Numbered from the stretch's first letter, positions 17,467 through 26,626 are shown. The stretch is DNA of 64,000 nucleotides from an uncultured Clostridia bacterium (GCA_934647305.1 CAKUFI010000004.1:4763-68762); one strand, 5' to 3'. Notes: a model not told the origin generated them from the sequence alone. Translations and numbers: made by a program.

Positions 17467-17500
17467 CTGCCTGAATCAGGTGAATCGGAGGTCGACGGAT

Positions 17501-18178
17501 ATGCGGATACTGATTGCGGAGGACGAGGTCTCCATCGCGAAGGCGCTCAAGGTGCTGCTGGAGAAAAACAAGTACTCGGTCACGATGGTACATAATGGAA
17601 ACGACGCGCTGGATCACATGCTCTCGGGCGAGTACGATGCGCTGGTGCTGGACATCATGATGCCCGGCATGGACGGCGTGGAGGCACTTCGGGAGGCGCG
17701 CAGGCAGGGAATCAAAACCCCCGCGCTGTTTCTGACCGCCAAAAGCGAGGTCGAGGACCGGGTGGCGGGCCTGGACGCGGGCGCGGACGACTACCTGCCC
17801 AAGCCCTTTGCCACCAGCGAGCTGCTGGCGCGCGTGCGGGCGCTGGTGCGGCGCAGCGATTCCTACGCGCCCACGGTGCTCTCCTTCGGCAACGCGGCGC
17901 TGAACTGCAGCACGTATACCCTCTCCTGCGGCGGCGAGGGCGTGCGCCTGAACAACAAGGAGTATCAGCTGATGGAGCTGTTCATGCGCCACCCGCGCCA
18001 GGTGTTCTCGACCGACCACCTGATGAGCCGCGTCTGGGGCCTGGATTCCGAGGCGGATATCGACGTGGTCTGGACGTACATCGGCTTCCTGCGCAAAAAG
18101 CTCCGGCAGCTGGGCGCGCGCGTGGAGATTCAGACGATTCGGGGCGCGGGCTACGCGCTGGAGGAAACGGCATGCTGA
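17501..18178 (+). CDS. OmpR/PhoB-family response regulator
   Basis: A 225-residue two-component transcription factor. The receiver domain has the acidic pair ED (residues 7-8), the phosphoacceptor Asp51 in LVLDIMMPGMDG, Thr near 80 (FLTAKSE) and Lys near 101 (LPKPF). The winged-helix DNA-binding domain covers about residues 128-225 and ends TIRGAGYALE, as usual. The ATG at 17501 has GGAGGT 8 bp upstream; the frame is open much further up but that stretch is the promoter region. It overlaps the kinase gene by 7 bp. The signal is unknown. Confidence 0.93.
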   Translation: MRILIAEDEVSIAKALKVLLEKNKYSVTMVHNGNDALDHMLSGEYDALVLDIMMPGMDGVEALREARRQGIKTPALFLTAKSEVEDRVAGLDAGADDYLPKPFATSELLARVRALVRRSDSYAPTVLSFGNAALNCSTYTLSCGGEGVRLNNKEYQLMELFMRHPRQVFSTDHLMSRVWGLDSEADIDVVWTYIGFLRKKLRQLGARVEIQTIRGAGYALEETAC

Positions 18179-19380
18179 AGAAAATGCGTTGGCGCTTTAT
18201 CGGCGCGGCGATGGCGGCCTTTTCGGCGGTCATCCTGACGCTTTTGTGCCTGGTGAACCTGCTCAACTACCGCACGGTCATTTCCCAGCAGGACGACACG
18301 CTGCGCATGCTGGCCCGGCGGGAAACCGAGCCTGCCCCGCCCGAGGCCCGGGAGGACCGGCACGGCCGCTTTTCGCCCGAGATGCAGTACATGCTGCGCT
18401 TTTTCACCGTCTACTGCGACGCGGAGGGTCAGGTGCAGAAGGTCAACCAGGATCACATCGCCTCGATCACCGAGGACGAGGCCGCCCAGTACGCCGCCCG
18501 CGCGCTGGCCAGGGGCGGTGAAAGCGGCTCCTTCGGCGGCTATCGTTACCTCAGGCTGGCTACGCAGGAGGGCAGCGTGCTGATCTTCCTGAACTCCGAG
18601 CGGGAAATCAGCGCCGTCCGGTCGCTGCTGACCGTGACCGCGCTGACCGCCGCGGGCAGTCTGCTGATCGTGTTCGGCCTGATCTGCGCGCTCTCCCGCC
18701 GCGCCATCATGCCTTATATCCGCAATCTCGAGGCGCAGAAGCGCTTCATCACCGACGCGAGTCACGAGCTCAAGACCCCGCTGACCTCCATCTCGGCCAG
18801 CGCGGACGTGCTCGCACTGGAGCATGAGGACGACGAATGGGTGAAGAACATCCAGTCCCAGTGCGGACGTCTCTCCCGGCTGATCGCCAATCTGGTGACG
18901 CTTTCCCGGCTGGACGAGGAGAATCCCTTTCCGGAGCGCGCCCAGTTTTCGCTCAGCGACGCGGTCTGGGAGATTGCGGAGCCGTTTTCCGCGCTCGCCC
19001 GCGCGAAGGGCAAGACCTATGAGCAGCACATTGAGGACGGCCTGACCATGACGGGCGACCGGGCCGCCGTGCAGCAGATGACCTCGATCCTGCTCGACAA
19101 TGCGGTCAAGTACGCCGACGAGGGCGGCGCGATCTGCCTGGACGTGCACCGCGACCGAAAGAAGCTCGAAATCGAGGTCTACAATACCTATCAGGACGCG
19201 CAGTCGATCGACCTTTCCCGCCTGTTCGACCGGTTCTACCGCCCGGACAGCTCTCACAGCCGCAAGACCGGCGGCACGGGCATCGGCCTGTCCATCGCCC
19301 AGGCGACCGCGCAGGCGCACGGCGGAACGATCTCCGTGCAGGCCACGAACGGCGGCATGCTGTTCCGGGTGAAAATATAG
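18172..19380 (+). CDS. Sensor histidine kinase
   Basis: A 402-residue membrane kinase paired with the preceding regulator. A first helix lies near residues 10-32, a short external segment of about 120 residues follows, and a second helix is near 160-182. No clear HAMP domain is seen: the dimerisation domain comes soon after, with the phospho-accepting His198 in DASHELKTPLTS. The ATPase part has DNAVKYADEGG (N box) and GGTGIGLSIAQATAQAHGG (G box). The small sensor domain shows no recognisable ligand-binding family. It starts inside the end of the regulator gene. Its stop is followed by a repeat-rich gap. Confidence 0.92.
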   Translation: MLKKMRWRFIGAAMAAFSAVILTLLCLVNLLNYRTVISQQDDTLRMLARRETEPAPPEAREDRHGRFSPEMQYMLRFFTVYCDAEGQVQKVNQDHIASITEDEAAQYAARALARGGESGSFGGYRYLRLATQEGSVLIFLNSEREISAVRSLLTVTALTAAGSLLIVFGLICALSRRAIMPYIRNLEAQKRFITDASHELKTPLTSISASADVLALEHEDDEWVKNIQSQCGRLSRLIANLVTLSRLDEENPFPERAQFSLSDAVWEIAEPFSALARAKGKTYEQHIEDGLTMTGDRAAVQQMTSILLDNAVKYADEGGAICLDVHRDRKKLEIEVYNTYQDAQSIDLSRLFDRFYRPDSSHSRKTGGTGIGLSIAQATAQAHGGTISVQATNGGMLFRVKI

Positions 19381-19530
19381 GGAAGTAATCTGTCATGAAA
19401 CACAGGGAAAGGGTCACCGTACCGGACAATTTTGCTCGGAGGCATGGGACGCGATCTCGCGCTATATCTATGCGGGCATTCAGGGCGGTTCGATTATGAA
19501 AAACCGGATGAACGCCGAAAACACGATGAT

Positions 19531-19785
19531 AACCTGCCGGCAGGCTGAGCCTGCACCCGGCTGCTGCCGGTCGGCAGTGCCGACAGCCACTTGCTGCCGC
19601 GGAATAGAACACGAAATTGGGGACCATAAATTCAAGTCCCCAATTTCTTCGGTTTTCCGGGATTCCCCGGAAAACTCCTTTCGGCGTTGCCGGTCGGAAG
19701 TGCTGAGCCCGCCCCGGCTGCTGCCGCGGAATAGAACACGAAACCAGCCGCCATCGAGTGGAGCGGCTGGTTTCTTCGAAATTCG
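19531..19785 (+). repeat. Hairpin repeat array (family R1) downstream of the histidine kinase
   Basis: It lies in the sense of the kinase gene. Short hairpins (GCAGGC/GCCTGC and GTCGGC/GCCGAC, 3-nt loops) with TGCTGCCG linkers precede a long hairpin AAATTGGGGAC...GTCCCCAATTT and a TTTTCCGGG hairpin. A second long hairpin then has completely different arms, AACCAGCCGC...GCGGCTGGTT, again opening with CCAT. The gap 19381-19809 also has an open stretch at about 19421-19530 that could be the tail of a lost gene. Confidence 0.8.
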
Positions 19786-19809
19786 CTGAAAAACGCATGT
19801 CGCCGCTGT

Positions 19810-21054
19810 CTACGCCCTGTCCCCCGCGTTGGCCAGCATGAGCTTGAGGCGGTTCTCCTGATTGACGCGGCTCGCACCCGGGTCGTAATCGATGACGACG
19901 ATGTTCACGTCCGGGCAGAGCGCCTTGATGGGCTTCATCATGCCTTTGCCGCAGATGTGGTTGGGCAGGCAGCCGAACGGCTGGGTGCAGACGATGTTTT
20001 TGCAGCCCGACCGGGCCAGCTCCAGCATCTCGGCGGGCAGCAGCCAGCCCTCGCCCATCTTGACGGCCTGGCTGATGACGTCGCCCGCGCCCTCGACGAC
20101 CTGGTCGAAGGGGGTAAAGCCCTCGAAGCCGCCTTCGGTGAGCGCGCGGCTGACCGCGTCTCGCTTGTGATTCAGGAATCGCCAGACCGGCCTGATCGCC
20201 AGGCTGCGCAGCCAATGGCCGCCGTAGAGGTCGTGCATGGCCAGGCTGTTGTACACGGCGTACAGGCAGAAGTCCAGCAGCCCCGGCACGACGGTCTGCG
20301 CGCCCTCGCGGATCAGAAAGCGCTCCAGTTCGTTGTTGGCCAGCGGCGAATACTTGACGAAGATCTCGCCCACGATACCCACCCTGGGCGCGGGCCGCCT
20401 GTCCGCCGGCACCTCGGTGAAGGAGCGCACGATCTCACGGTAGTTCGCCTTTACCCGGCGATAGCTGACCCGGTTTGTTTCGCCCAGCTCGCGCCCCAGG
20501 CGGTCCGTCCACTGCCCGGCAAGCGCCTCGGCGCGGCCCTTTTCCCGCTCGAAGGGGCGCACCTGGTTGACCAGGCTCATCAGCAGGTCGCCGTAAAGCA
20601 CGGCGTAGAGCATCCGGTGCAGCTTCCGGACCGACAGGCGGAAGCCGGGGTGCCTTTCCAGGCCGGCCAGGCTGAACGAGATTACCGGCACGTACTCCAT
20701 GCCCGCCTTTTTGAGCGCCTTGCGGATGAGAGAAATGTAGTTCGAGGCCCGGCATCCGCCGCCGGTCTGGAACATGATGAGCGCGGTTTTGTGCGGGTCG
20801 TACTTGCCCGAGAGCAGCGCGTCCATGAACTGGCCGATGACCAGCACGGCCGGGTAGCACGCGTCGTTGTGGGTGTAGCGCAGGCCGGTTTCGGCGATCT
20901 GCGCTCCGGACGTCCTGAGCAGCTCCATTTTGTAGCCGTAGGTCTCCAGCACCCGGATAATCAGCTCGAAGTGCATGGGCAGCATGTTGGGCACCAGGAT
21001 GGTGTACTCCCGCTTCATTTCCTCGGTAAAGGGCACGTAGCTTTTGTCCTGCAT
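19810..21054 (-). CDS. HgdB-like 2-hydroxyacyl-CoA dehydratase-related protein
   Basis: A 414-residue cytoplasmic protein resembling the D-component/activase-associated family of 2-hydroxyacyl-CoA dehydratases. Conserved cysteines that in this family hold iron-sulfur clusters are seen in NDACYPAVLVIGQF (about residue 58), GGGCRASNYISL (about 90) and CTQPFGCLPNHICGKG (about 345-360). The ATG at 21054 lies 5 bp after the stop of the activase gene, so they form one operon. The frame stays open to 21372 only as overlap with that gene. No second dehydratase subunit and no CoA-transferase are nearby, so the substrate, if any, is unknown. Confidence 0.8.
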   Translation of the reverse strand: MQDKSYVPFTEEMKREYTILVPNMLPMHFELIIRVLETYGYKMELLRTSGAQIAETGLRYTHNDACYPAVLVIGQFMDALLSGKYDPHKTALIMFQTGGGCRASNYISLIRKALKKAGMEYVPVISFSLAGLERHPGFRLSVRKLHRMLYAVLYGDLLMSLVNQVRPFEREKGRAEALAGQWTDRLGRELGETNRVSYRRVKANYREIVRSFTEVPADRRPAPRVGIVGEIFVKYSPLANNELERFLIREGAQTVVPGLLDFCLYAVYNSLAMHDLYGGHWLRSLAIRPVWRFLNHKRDAVSRALTEGGFEGFTPFDQVVEGAGDVISQAVKMGEGWLLPAEMLELARSGCKNIVCTQPFGCLPNHICGKGMMKPIKALCPDVNIVVIDYDPGASRVNQENRLKLMLANAGDRA

Positions 21055-21059
21055 CGCCT

Positions 21060-24002
21060 TCAGCTCCTTTCCTCGAGCGCCCCCAGCAGGCTGCGCAGCC
21101 GGATGCGCACCGCGCCCAGGTTGGTGATTTCGTCGATCTTGATCTGCGTGTAGTATTTTCCGGCGCCCTCCAGGATGGCGCGCACCTCGTCGGTGGTGAT
21201 CGCGTCCACGCCGCAGCCGAAGGACACCAGTTGCACCAGCTCCACGTCCTCGTGCGCCGCCGCATAGGCCGCCGCCCGATACAGCCGCGCGTGGAACGTC
21301 CACTGGTCGAGCACGTGCACGTACTGCTTCGGCGCCAGGTGGGACACGCTGTCCTCGCTGACCACGACGCATCCCAGCGACGAGATCAGCCGGTCGATGC
21401 CGTGGCCGATCTCCGGGTCGATGTGGTACGGCCGCCCGGCCAGTATGATGACGCGCCGGCCGTGGCTCCTCGCGTATTCGAGCGCCCGCTCGCCCTCCTG
21501 CCGGAGCGCCTGCTTATAGGCTTCATAGGCCGTAAAGCCCGCCTTTGCCGCGCGGACGGCCTCCCTGTGCGTGATCGAGGGATCGAGCGCGCGCAGCGAG
21601 GGCAGAAGCGTCCGGGCCAGCACGCGCGGACTGTCCAGCAGCAGCTGCGGGCGCAGGAAGCGGACCGACTGCAGCTCCTCCATGTTCTTTTCCAGCAGCT
21701 CGCCGTAATAGGCCACGATCGGGCAGTTGTAGTGGTTGTCGGAGGCGTGCTCGTCCACGTTGTAGGTCAGCCCGGGATAAAACAGGGTCTTGAGCCCCGC
21801 CTCCATCAGCTCGACCATGTGCCCGTGCATGATTTTGGCGGGGTAGCAGGCGGTGTCGGAGGGAATCGAGAACTGACCCTTTTCATAGGTCGCGCGGTTG
21901 GACAGCGCGGAGAAGCGCACCTCGAAGCCCAGGGACGTGAACAGGCCGTGCCACAGCGGCGCCAGTTCATAGGTAGAAAGCGCCATCGGGATGCCGATTG
22001 CGCCGCGCGTTCCGGGAACCGGCCTGAGGCTTTTCAGGTACTGCCGCTTCCATTCGTGCAGATCGGGCAGCTCGCTTCCCGCCTTGCCGCCCAGCGCGCG
22101 CTGGCACTGGTTGCCCGAGATGAACTTTTCGCCGTCCGAGAAGCGGTTGATGGTCAGGCGGCAGTGATTGGCGCAGCCGCCGCACACCGCGCCGCTCGAC
22201 TCATGCCGGAAGGAAGCGAGCGCCTCGGGGGTGAGCAGCGTGCTCTTCTGGCAGCCCATGACGTGCAGCGCCGCGCCATATGCGCCCATCAGCCCGGCGA
22301 TGGCGGGCCGGATGACCGGCGCGCCGATCTCCTGCTCGAACGCCCGCAGCACCGCGTCGTTGTAGAACGTGCCGCCCTGCACGACGATGTGCTCGCCCAG
22401 CTCCTTCGGTGACACCGCGCGGATGACCTTGTAGAGGGCGTTTTTGACCACGCTGACCGACAGGCCGGCCGAAATGTCCTCGACCGACGCGCCGTCCTTC
22501 TGGGACTGCTTGACCGACGAGTTCATGAACACCGTGCAGCGCGAGCCCAGGTTGACGGGTGCGGTGGCCGTCAGCCCCAGCTGGGCGAACTTCTGCACCG
22601 TGAAGCCCATCGCCGTGGCGAAGGTCTCGATGAACGAGCCGCAGCCCGAGGAGCAGGCCTCGTTGAGCATGATGCTGTCGATCGCGCCGTTTCGTATGCG
22701 GAAGCACTTGATGTCCTGCCCGCCGATGTCCAAAATGAAGTCCACGTCCGGCTGGAAGTGCTTCGCGGCGGTGTAGTGCGCCAATGTCTCGACCACGCCC
22801 TCGTCCATGTGGAAGGCGTGGCGGATCAGGTCCTCGCCGTAGCCGGTGACGGAGCTGCCGCAGATCGTGATCCGGTCCCCGCACAGACGGTAGATTTCCT
22901 CCAGCTGAGTCTTCACCAGCTCGACCGGGTTGCCCCTGTTGGAGGAATAGTAGCTGTACAGGATCGAGCGATCCTCGGCGATGAGCGCGAGCTTGGTCGT
23001 CGTGCTGCCGCAGTCCACGCCCAGCCAGGCCTTGCCCGCATAGGCCGCCAGGTCGCGCGTGGGCACGGTCGCGCGGGCGTGGCGCGCCTGAAAGGCATGG
23101 TATTCCTCCGCGTTTCTGAACAGCGGGGGCAGACGGTTTGCGTGCTCCTGGGAGGCGGGCTGCGCCTCGATGCGCGCGAGCAGGCCGCGAAGGTCGACCT
23201 CGGGTGTGTTTTCCGCGCACATGGCCGCGCCCAGCGCCACCGCGTAGAGCGCGTACTCGGGGAAGAGTGCGTCCTCGTCCGGCAGCTTCAGCGTCTCCTG
23301 AAAGCGCTTCTGAAGCCCCCTGCAGTAGTGCAGCGGCCCGCCCAGGAACATGACCTTGCCCCGGATTTTCCTCCCCTGCACCAGGCCGGTCAGCGTCTGG
23401 TTGACCACCGCCTGAAAGATGCTCGCGGCCACGTCGGACTTCTTCGCGCCCTGGTTGAGCAGGGGCTGCACGTCGGTCTTGGCGAACACGCCGCAGCGGG
23501 AGGCGATGGGGTAGAGCTGCGTGGCCTGCAGGCTGGCCTCGTCCATTTCGTCCACGGTCATGTTCAGCAGCACTGCCATCTGGTCGATAAACGCGCCGGT
23601 TCCGCCCGCGCAGGTGCCGTTCATGCGCTCGTCCACGCCGCCGTCGAAGAAGATCACCTTCGCGTCCTCGCCGCCCAGCTCGATGACCACGTTCGTGTCG
23701 GGGGCCGCGGCCTCGACCACCTTGCCGGTGGCGTACACCTCCTGCACGAACGGCATGCCCGCCGCCTCGGCCAGGCCCAGGCCCGCCGAGCCCGACACCG
23801 TGACCCGCGCGGCGCGCACGCCCTCCGTCGAGAGCATTTCCCGAAGCATGTCGGCCGCCGTCTGCCGCACGCGCGACATGTGCCGCTGATAGCGCTGATA
23901 GACGATCTCGCCGTTTTCGGTCAGCACCAGCTTGGCCGTCGTGGAGCCCAGATCCAACCCCAGTGCGAGCCGCTTTTCGCCCTTCTCCGTGTTCCCCTGC
24001 AT
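21060..24002 (-). CDS. Large 2-hydroxyacyl-CoA dehydratase activase (double ASKHA ATPase plus DUF2229)
   Basis: A 980-residue protein related to HgdC/BcrAD-BadFG activases, which use ATP to inject an electron into a dehydratase or reductase. Two ATPase domains are in tandem, with phosphate loops GLDLGSTTAKL (near residue 14) and GVDCGSTTTKL (near 325). The cluster cysteines are in the second, NEACSSGCGSF. From about residue 600 a cysteine-containing DUF2229-type region follows (PMALSTYELAPLWHGLF). The ATG at 24002 has AAAGGGG 9 bp upstream; a TTG two codons earlier is too close to it. It lies between marR and the HgdB-like gene. Such giant activases are common in anaerobic Clostridia, and their true targets are mostly unproven. 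Confidence 0.88.
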   Translation of the reverse strand: MQGNTEKGEKRLALGLDLGSTTAKLVLTENGEIVYQRYQRHMSRVRQTAADMLREMLSTEGVRAARVTVSGSAGLGLAEAAGMPFVQEVYATGKVVEAAAPDTNVVIELGGEDAKVIFFDGGVDERMNGTCAGGTGAFIDQMAVLLNMTVDEMDEASLQATQLYPIASRCGVFAKTDVQPLLNQGAKKSDVAASIFQAVVNQTLTGLVQGRKIRGKVMFLGGPLHYCRGLQKRFQETLKLPDEDALFPEYALYAVALGAAMCAENTPEVDLRGLLARIEAQPASQEHANRLPPLFRNAEEYHAFQARHARATVPTRDLAAYAGKAWLGVDCGSTTTKLALIAEDRSILYSYYSSNRGNPVELVKTQLEEIYRLCGDRITICGSSVTGYGEDLIRHAFHMDEGVVETLAHYTAAKHFQPDVDFILDIGGQDIKCFRIRNGAIDSIMLNEACSSGCGSFIETFATAMGFTVQKFAQLGLTATAPVNLGSRCTVFMNSSVKQSQKDGASVEDISAGLSVSVVKNALYKVIRAVSPKELGEHIVVQGGTFYNDAVLRAFEQEIGAPVIRPAIAGLMGAYGAALHVMGCQKSTLLTPEALASFRHESSGAVCGGCANHCRLTINRFSDGEKFISGNQCQRALGGKAGSELPDLHEWKRQYLKSLRPVPGTRGAIGIPMALSTYELAPLWHGLFTSLGFEVRFSALSNRATYEKGQFSIPSDTACYPAKIMHGHMVELMEAGLKTLFYPGLTYNVDEHASDNHYNCPIVAYYGELLEKNMEELQSVRFLRPQLLLDSPRVLARTLLPSLRALDPSITHREAVRAAKAGFTAYEAYKQALRQEGERALEYARSHGRRVIILAGRPYHIDPEIGHGIDRLISSLGCVVVSEDSVSHLAPKQYVHVLDQWTFHARLYRAAAYAAAHEDVELVQLVSFGCGVDAITTDEVRAILEGAGKYYTQIKIDEITNLGAVRIRLRSLLGALEERS

Positions 24003-24016
24003 GTCCAAGTACCCCT

Positions 24017-24454
24017 TTATTTTCCGTTTATTTCCCGCTCGCCGAGCGCGGTCTGTATTTCCCGGGCGGTCAGCGCGAACTGCACCAGCTTTTCCTCGCC
24101 CAGCCGGTCGGCCAGGTATCCGATCTGCTCGTGCAGCGACTCCCGAAGCTGCCGGGCGGCCTCCCGCCCCGCCTCGGACAGGCGCACGCTGGTCACCCGC
24201 GCGTCGCTGGCCCGAGCGCCGGTCACGATCAGGCCCTTCGCCTCCAGCTTGCGCAGCAGCACCGCCACGCGCGCCGTGCTCACGTGCAGATACGCGCTGA
24301 CCGCCCCCGCGCTGACCGGAGCGTCCTCCTGCGCCAGAAACAGCAGCGCCGCGCCCAGGCCTTCCGCCGCTTCGTTCACCTTTTTCAGGCTCGCGGCCGG
24401 ATGCGCCTGTCGAAGCAGCGCCGCGATGCGCTCAATCTGCTCTGCAGTGGCCAT
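24017..24454 (-). CDS. MarR-family transcriptional regulator
   Basis: A 145-residue winged-helix repressor. The DNA-binding region lies at about residues 40-95 (VSAYLHVSTARVAVLLRKLE, then the wing ASDARVTSVRLSEAG), flanked by dimerisation helices. It is the first gene of an operon with the activase (14 bp apart) and the HgdB-like gene. Its own promoter carries the inverted repeat CTAACccGGTTAG just downstream of the -10, the classical place for autorepression. The ligand is unknown; an aromatic or acyl-CoA compound would fit the operon but is a guess. Confidence 0.9.
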   Translation of the reverse strand: MATAEQIERIAALLRQAHPAASLKKVNEAAEGLGAALLFLAQEDAPVSAGAVSAYLHVSTARVAVLLRKLEAKGLIVTGARASDARVTSVRLSEAGREAARQLRESLHEQIGYLADRLGEEKLVQFALTAREIQTALGEREINGK

Positions 24455-24478
24455 AAGCGCCCCTCTTTCCCCATAAAA

Positions 24479-24521
24479 CTAACCCGGTTAGATTGTAGCA
24501 CCCGAACGAATCGCCTGTCAA
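24479..24521 (-). promoter_or_regulatory. marR promoter with overlapping palindromic operator
   Basis: On the minus strand TTGACA (24516-24521), an 18-bp spacer and TACAAT (24492-24497) are followed at once by the inverted repeat TAACC-G-GGTTA (24479-24491). A repressor bound there would block the transcription start. Confidence 0.75.
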
Positions 24522-24640
24522 GGGAAGAAATGTGGCGTATCGGTTCACGGCGCATGTCGATTCGGTGATGTTTTGGCGGCGCGGAAATCCGCGGCGGGCG
24601 GGCAGGCCTCATCCCCGCATGCGGCAGGCGCGGCCGATAT

Positions 24641-24708
24641 GTTAGCTAACGGTAAATTTATCGAGGGGAGGTAAAAAGATTGACAAGTATGTAAAGATGT
24701 GGTATATT
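24641..24708 (+). promoter_or_regulatory. Promoter of the ABC-2 exporter with an upstream palindrome
   Basis: TTGACA (24680-24685), a 17-bp spacer and TATATT (24703-24708). A perfect 10-bp palindrome GTTAGCTAAC (24641-24650) lies 30 bp upstream and carries the same half-sites (GTTAG and CTAAC) as the marR operator in the opposite order. The remaining part of 24522-24640 shows nothing recognisable. Confidence 0.7.
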
Positions 24709-24749
24709 CAAAAAGACGATTATAACACGAATACGAAGGAGGCCTGCGG

Positions 24750-25538
24750 ATGCGCAAATATCTGTCCATCATGGGCAAGACGTTCAAGTCCAGCCTGAGC
24801 TACCGCCTGGCGACCGTGCTCAACATGGTGGCGACGGGCGCGTACTTCCTGGTGTTCTACTTTTTCTGGAAGGCGCTGATCGCCGGCGGGGCGCAGCCGG
24901 ACGCGAATATACAGGACCTGATGTTTTATTCGCTGCTGTCGCAGATTCTCATTGCGCTGTGCGATTCGAACATCGCCGGCATGCTGGAGGGCGAGATACA
25001 GGACGGCTCGGTGGCGATGCACTTCATTCGGCCGATTTCCTTCCGGCTGGAGTGCTTTGCCCTCAGCCTCGGCGAGAACATGTACTGGGCGTTCGCAACC
25101 GGCCTGCCGACGATTGTGGCGTGCGCGCTGCTGGTGGGCATGCCCGTCCCGGCGAGCGCGATGCACGGCGCGTGCTTCGCGGCCTCGCTGCTGCTGGGCA
25201 TGCTGATACGCTTCGAAATCGGCTATGTCGCGGGTCTGCTGGCCTTTTGGCTGCAAAAGACCTGGTATTTGCGCTGGTATGTCGACGGCGCCATGCTGAT
25301 TTTCGGCGGCACGACGCTTCCGCTGTGGTTTTACCCGAAGGTACTGGAGCGGATCAGCCGCTTTCTGCCCTTTCGCTATGTGAGCTTCGAGCCGATCAAC
25401 ATCTACCTGGGCCGCTGCGACATACAGGGCGCGCTGCTGGGGCTGGGCGTGAGCGCGGCGTGGCTGCTGGCGCTGCACGTGACCGGGCGGCTAATGTGGT
25501 CGCGCGCGGCGCGCAAGCTGACCATTAACGGCGGCTGA
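24750..25538 (+). CDS. ABC-2 type export permease, subunit 1
   Basis: A 262-residue membrane protein with six predicted helices. It resembles the ABC-2 family permeases that occur as a pair with a second permease and a COG4586-type ATPase. Visible features are the N-terminal MRKYLSIMGKTFKSSLSYR, which precedes the first helix, and QDGSVAMHFIRPISFRLEC in the coupling region. AGGAGGCCTGCGG precedes the start. It is the first gene of the exporter operon (spacing to the next gene 13 bp). The cargo is unknown. Related systems in other bacteria are annotated as drug or lipid exporters. Confidence 0.85.
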   Translation: MRKYLSIMGKTFKSSLSYRLATVLNMVATGAYFLVFYFFWKALIAGGAQPDANIQDLMFYSLLSQILIALCDSNIAGMLEGEIQDGSVAMHFIRPISFRLECFALSLGENMYWAFATGLPTIVACALLVGMPVPASAMHGACFAASLLLGMLIRFEIGYVAGLLAFWLQKTWYLRWYVDGAMLIFGGTTLPLWFYPKVLERISRFLPFRYVSFEPINIYLGRCDIQGALLGLGVSAAWLLALHVTGRLMWSRAARKLTINGG

Positions 25539-25551
25539 GAGGAGGAGACGC

Positions 25552-26355
25552 ATGCGAAAGAAAATCAGACTGTACTTTACCTTCATGGGCGTGGCGCTGC
25601 GCGCGAAGATGATGCACCGGGGCGCGTTTATCGCCGGGTTCTTCGGCCAGCTGCTGGGGCACGGGGGGAGGTTCCTGACGGCCTATCTGGCGGTGCGCGC
25701 GTTCAGGCAGATGGGCGGCTGGAACGAGCATCAGGTGGTCTTCATGTACGGCTTCAACATGCTCGGCTACGCGCTGGCGGCCTCGGTGTTCTACATGCCC
25801 TGCAAGTATCTGGTGGGCAAGGTGCGCTCGGGCGAATTTGACGCCTCGCTGACCAAGCCCATGAACCCGCTTTTGCACGAGGTCATGCTCGGCTTCTCGC
25901 CCGGCTATATCTGTCACTTCTCGCTGGCCGTGGTGTGCCTGGCGATCTCAGCAAGAGGCGCAGGGTTCGTGCTCACGCCCCTTCGCGCGGTGCTGTTCGT
26001 GGTGCTGCTCGCGGGCGCGGTGCTGATGCAGGCGGCGATACTGATCATCCCCAGCGCGGGCAGCTTTTTCTTCAAGAAAATGAACCCGATTTACCTGCTG
26101 ACGGGCATGGCGCAGAACTTTTCCGACTATCCGATCACGATCTATCCCCGCGCGCTTCAGGCGCTGCTGACCTTCGTGCTGCCCTTGGCCTTCATGAGCT
26201 TTTACCCGGTGACGGCGCTGCTGGGCCTCGAGAGCCTGCTGCCCTTTCCCCCGGCGACGGCCTATTTCGCCCCGCTGGTCGGCGCAGGCCTGTTCGCCCT
26301 GGGGCTGTGGCTGTGGAACGCCGGCCTGAAGCGCTACCAGAGCACGGGCACGTAA
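25552..26355 (+). CDS. ABC-2 type export permease, subunit 2
   Basis: A 267-residue membrane protein, a partner of the preceding permease, with six predicted helices. It contains SGEFDASLTKPMNPLLHEVML, the counterpart of the coupling stretch in subunit 1. The heteromeric permease pair is typical of this exporter class. The gene starts 13 bp after subunit 1 with GAGGAGGAGACGC upstream. In related operons the ATPase follows at once, but here a 271-bp stretch with a repeat fragment intervenes. Confidence 0.85.
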   Translation: MRKKIRLYFTFMGVALRAKMMHRGAFIAGFFGQLLGHGGRFLTAYLAVRAFRQMGGWNEHQVVFMYGFNMLGYALAASVFYMPCKYLVGKVRSGEFDASLTKPMNPLLHEVMLGFSPGYICHFSLAVVCLAISARGAGFVLTPLRAVLFVVLLAGAVLMQAAILIIPSAGSFFFKKMNPIYLLTGMAQNFSDYPITIYPRALQALLTFVLPLAFMSFYPVTALLGLESLLPFPPATAYFAPLVGAGLFALGLWLWNAGLKRYQSTGT

Positions 26356-26626
26356 GGCCGGGCGAATTTGCCTTACGCCAGGTGATGACCAGGAAATCAG
26401 GTAATACCTGTGTTCGATCTCGTCACGTGGCCTGTTGCCCCCTCGAGTTCTCCCGGAAAACACTTCTTTCCAGACGAAAGAAATGCAGTTTCCCGAATCC
26501 AACGCGGTTTAGGGGGCGGAAATACGAATATGCACTCGATGAAACCGGCGGCAGCAAGTGTCACCGGGCACTGCCCGGCAGAAAAGCCGCCTCTCGAACG
26601 CCTCTCCCCGACAGAAAGGAAGAAAT
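26356..26626 (+). other. Intergenic stretch with a piece of the R1 repeat inside the exporter operon
   Basis: The only recognisable part is 26553-26583, a short hairpin CCGGGC/GCCCGG with the CGGCGGCAGCAAGTG linker, in the orientation opposite to the operon. At 26619-26625 an AAGGA ribosome site serves the next gene. No promoter is evident. Confidence 0.5.
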
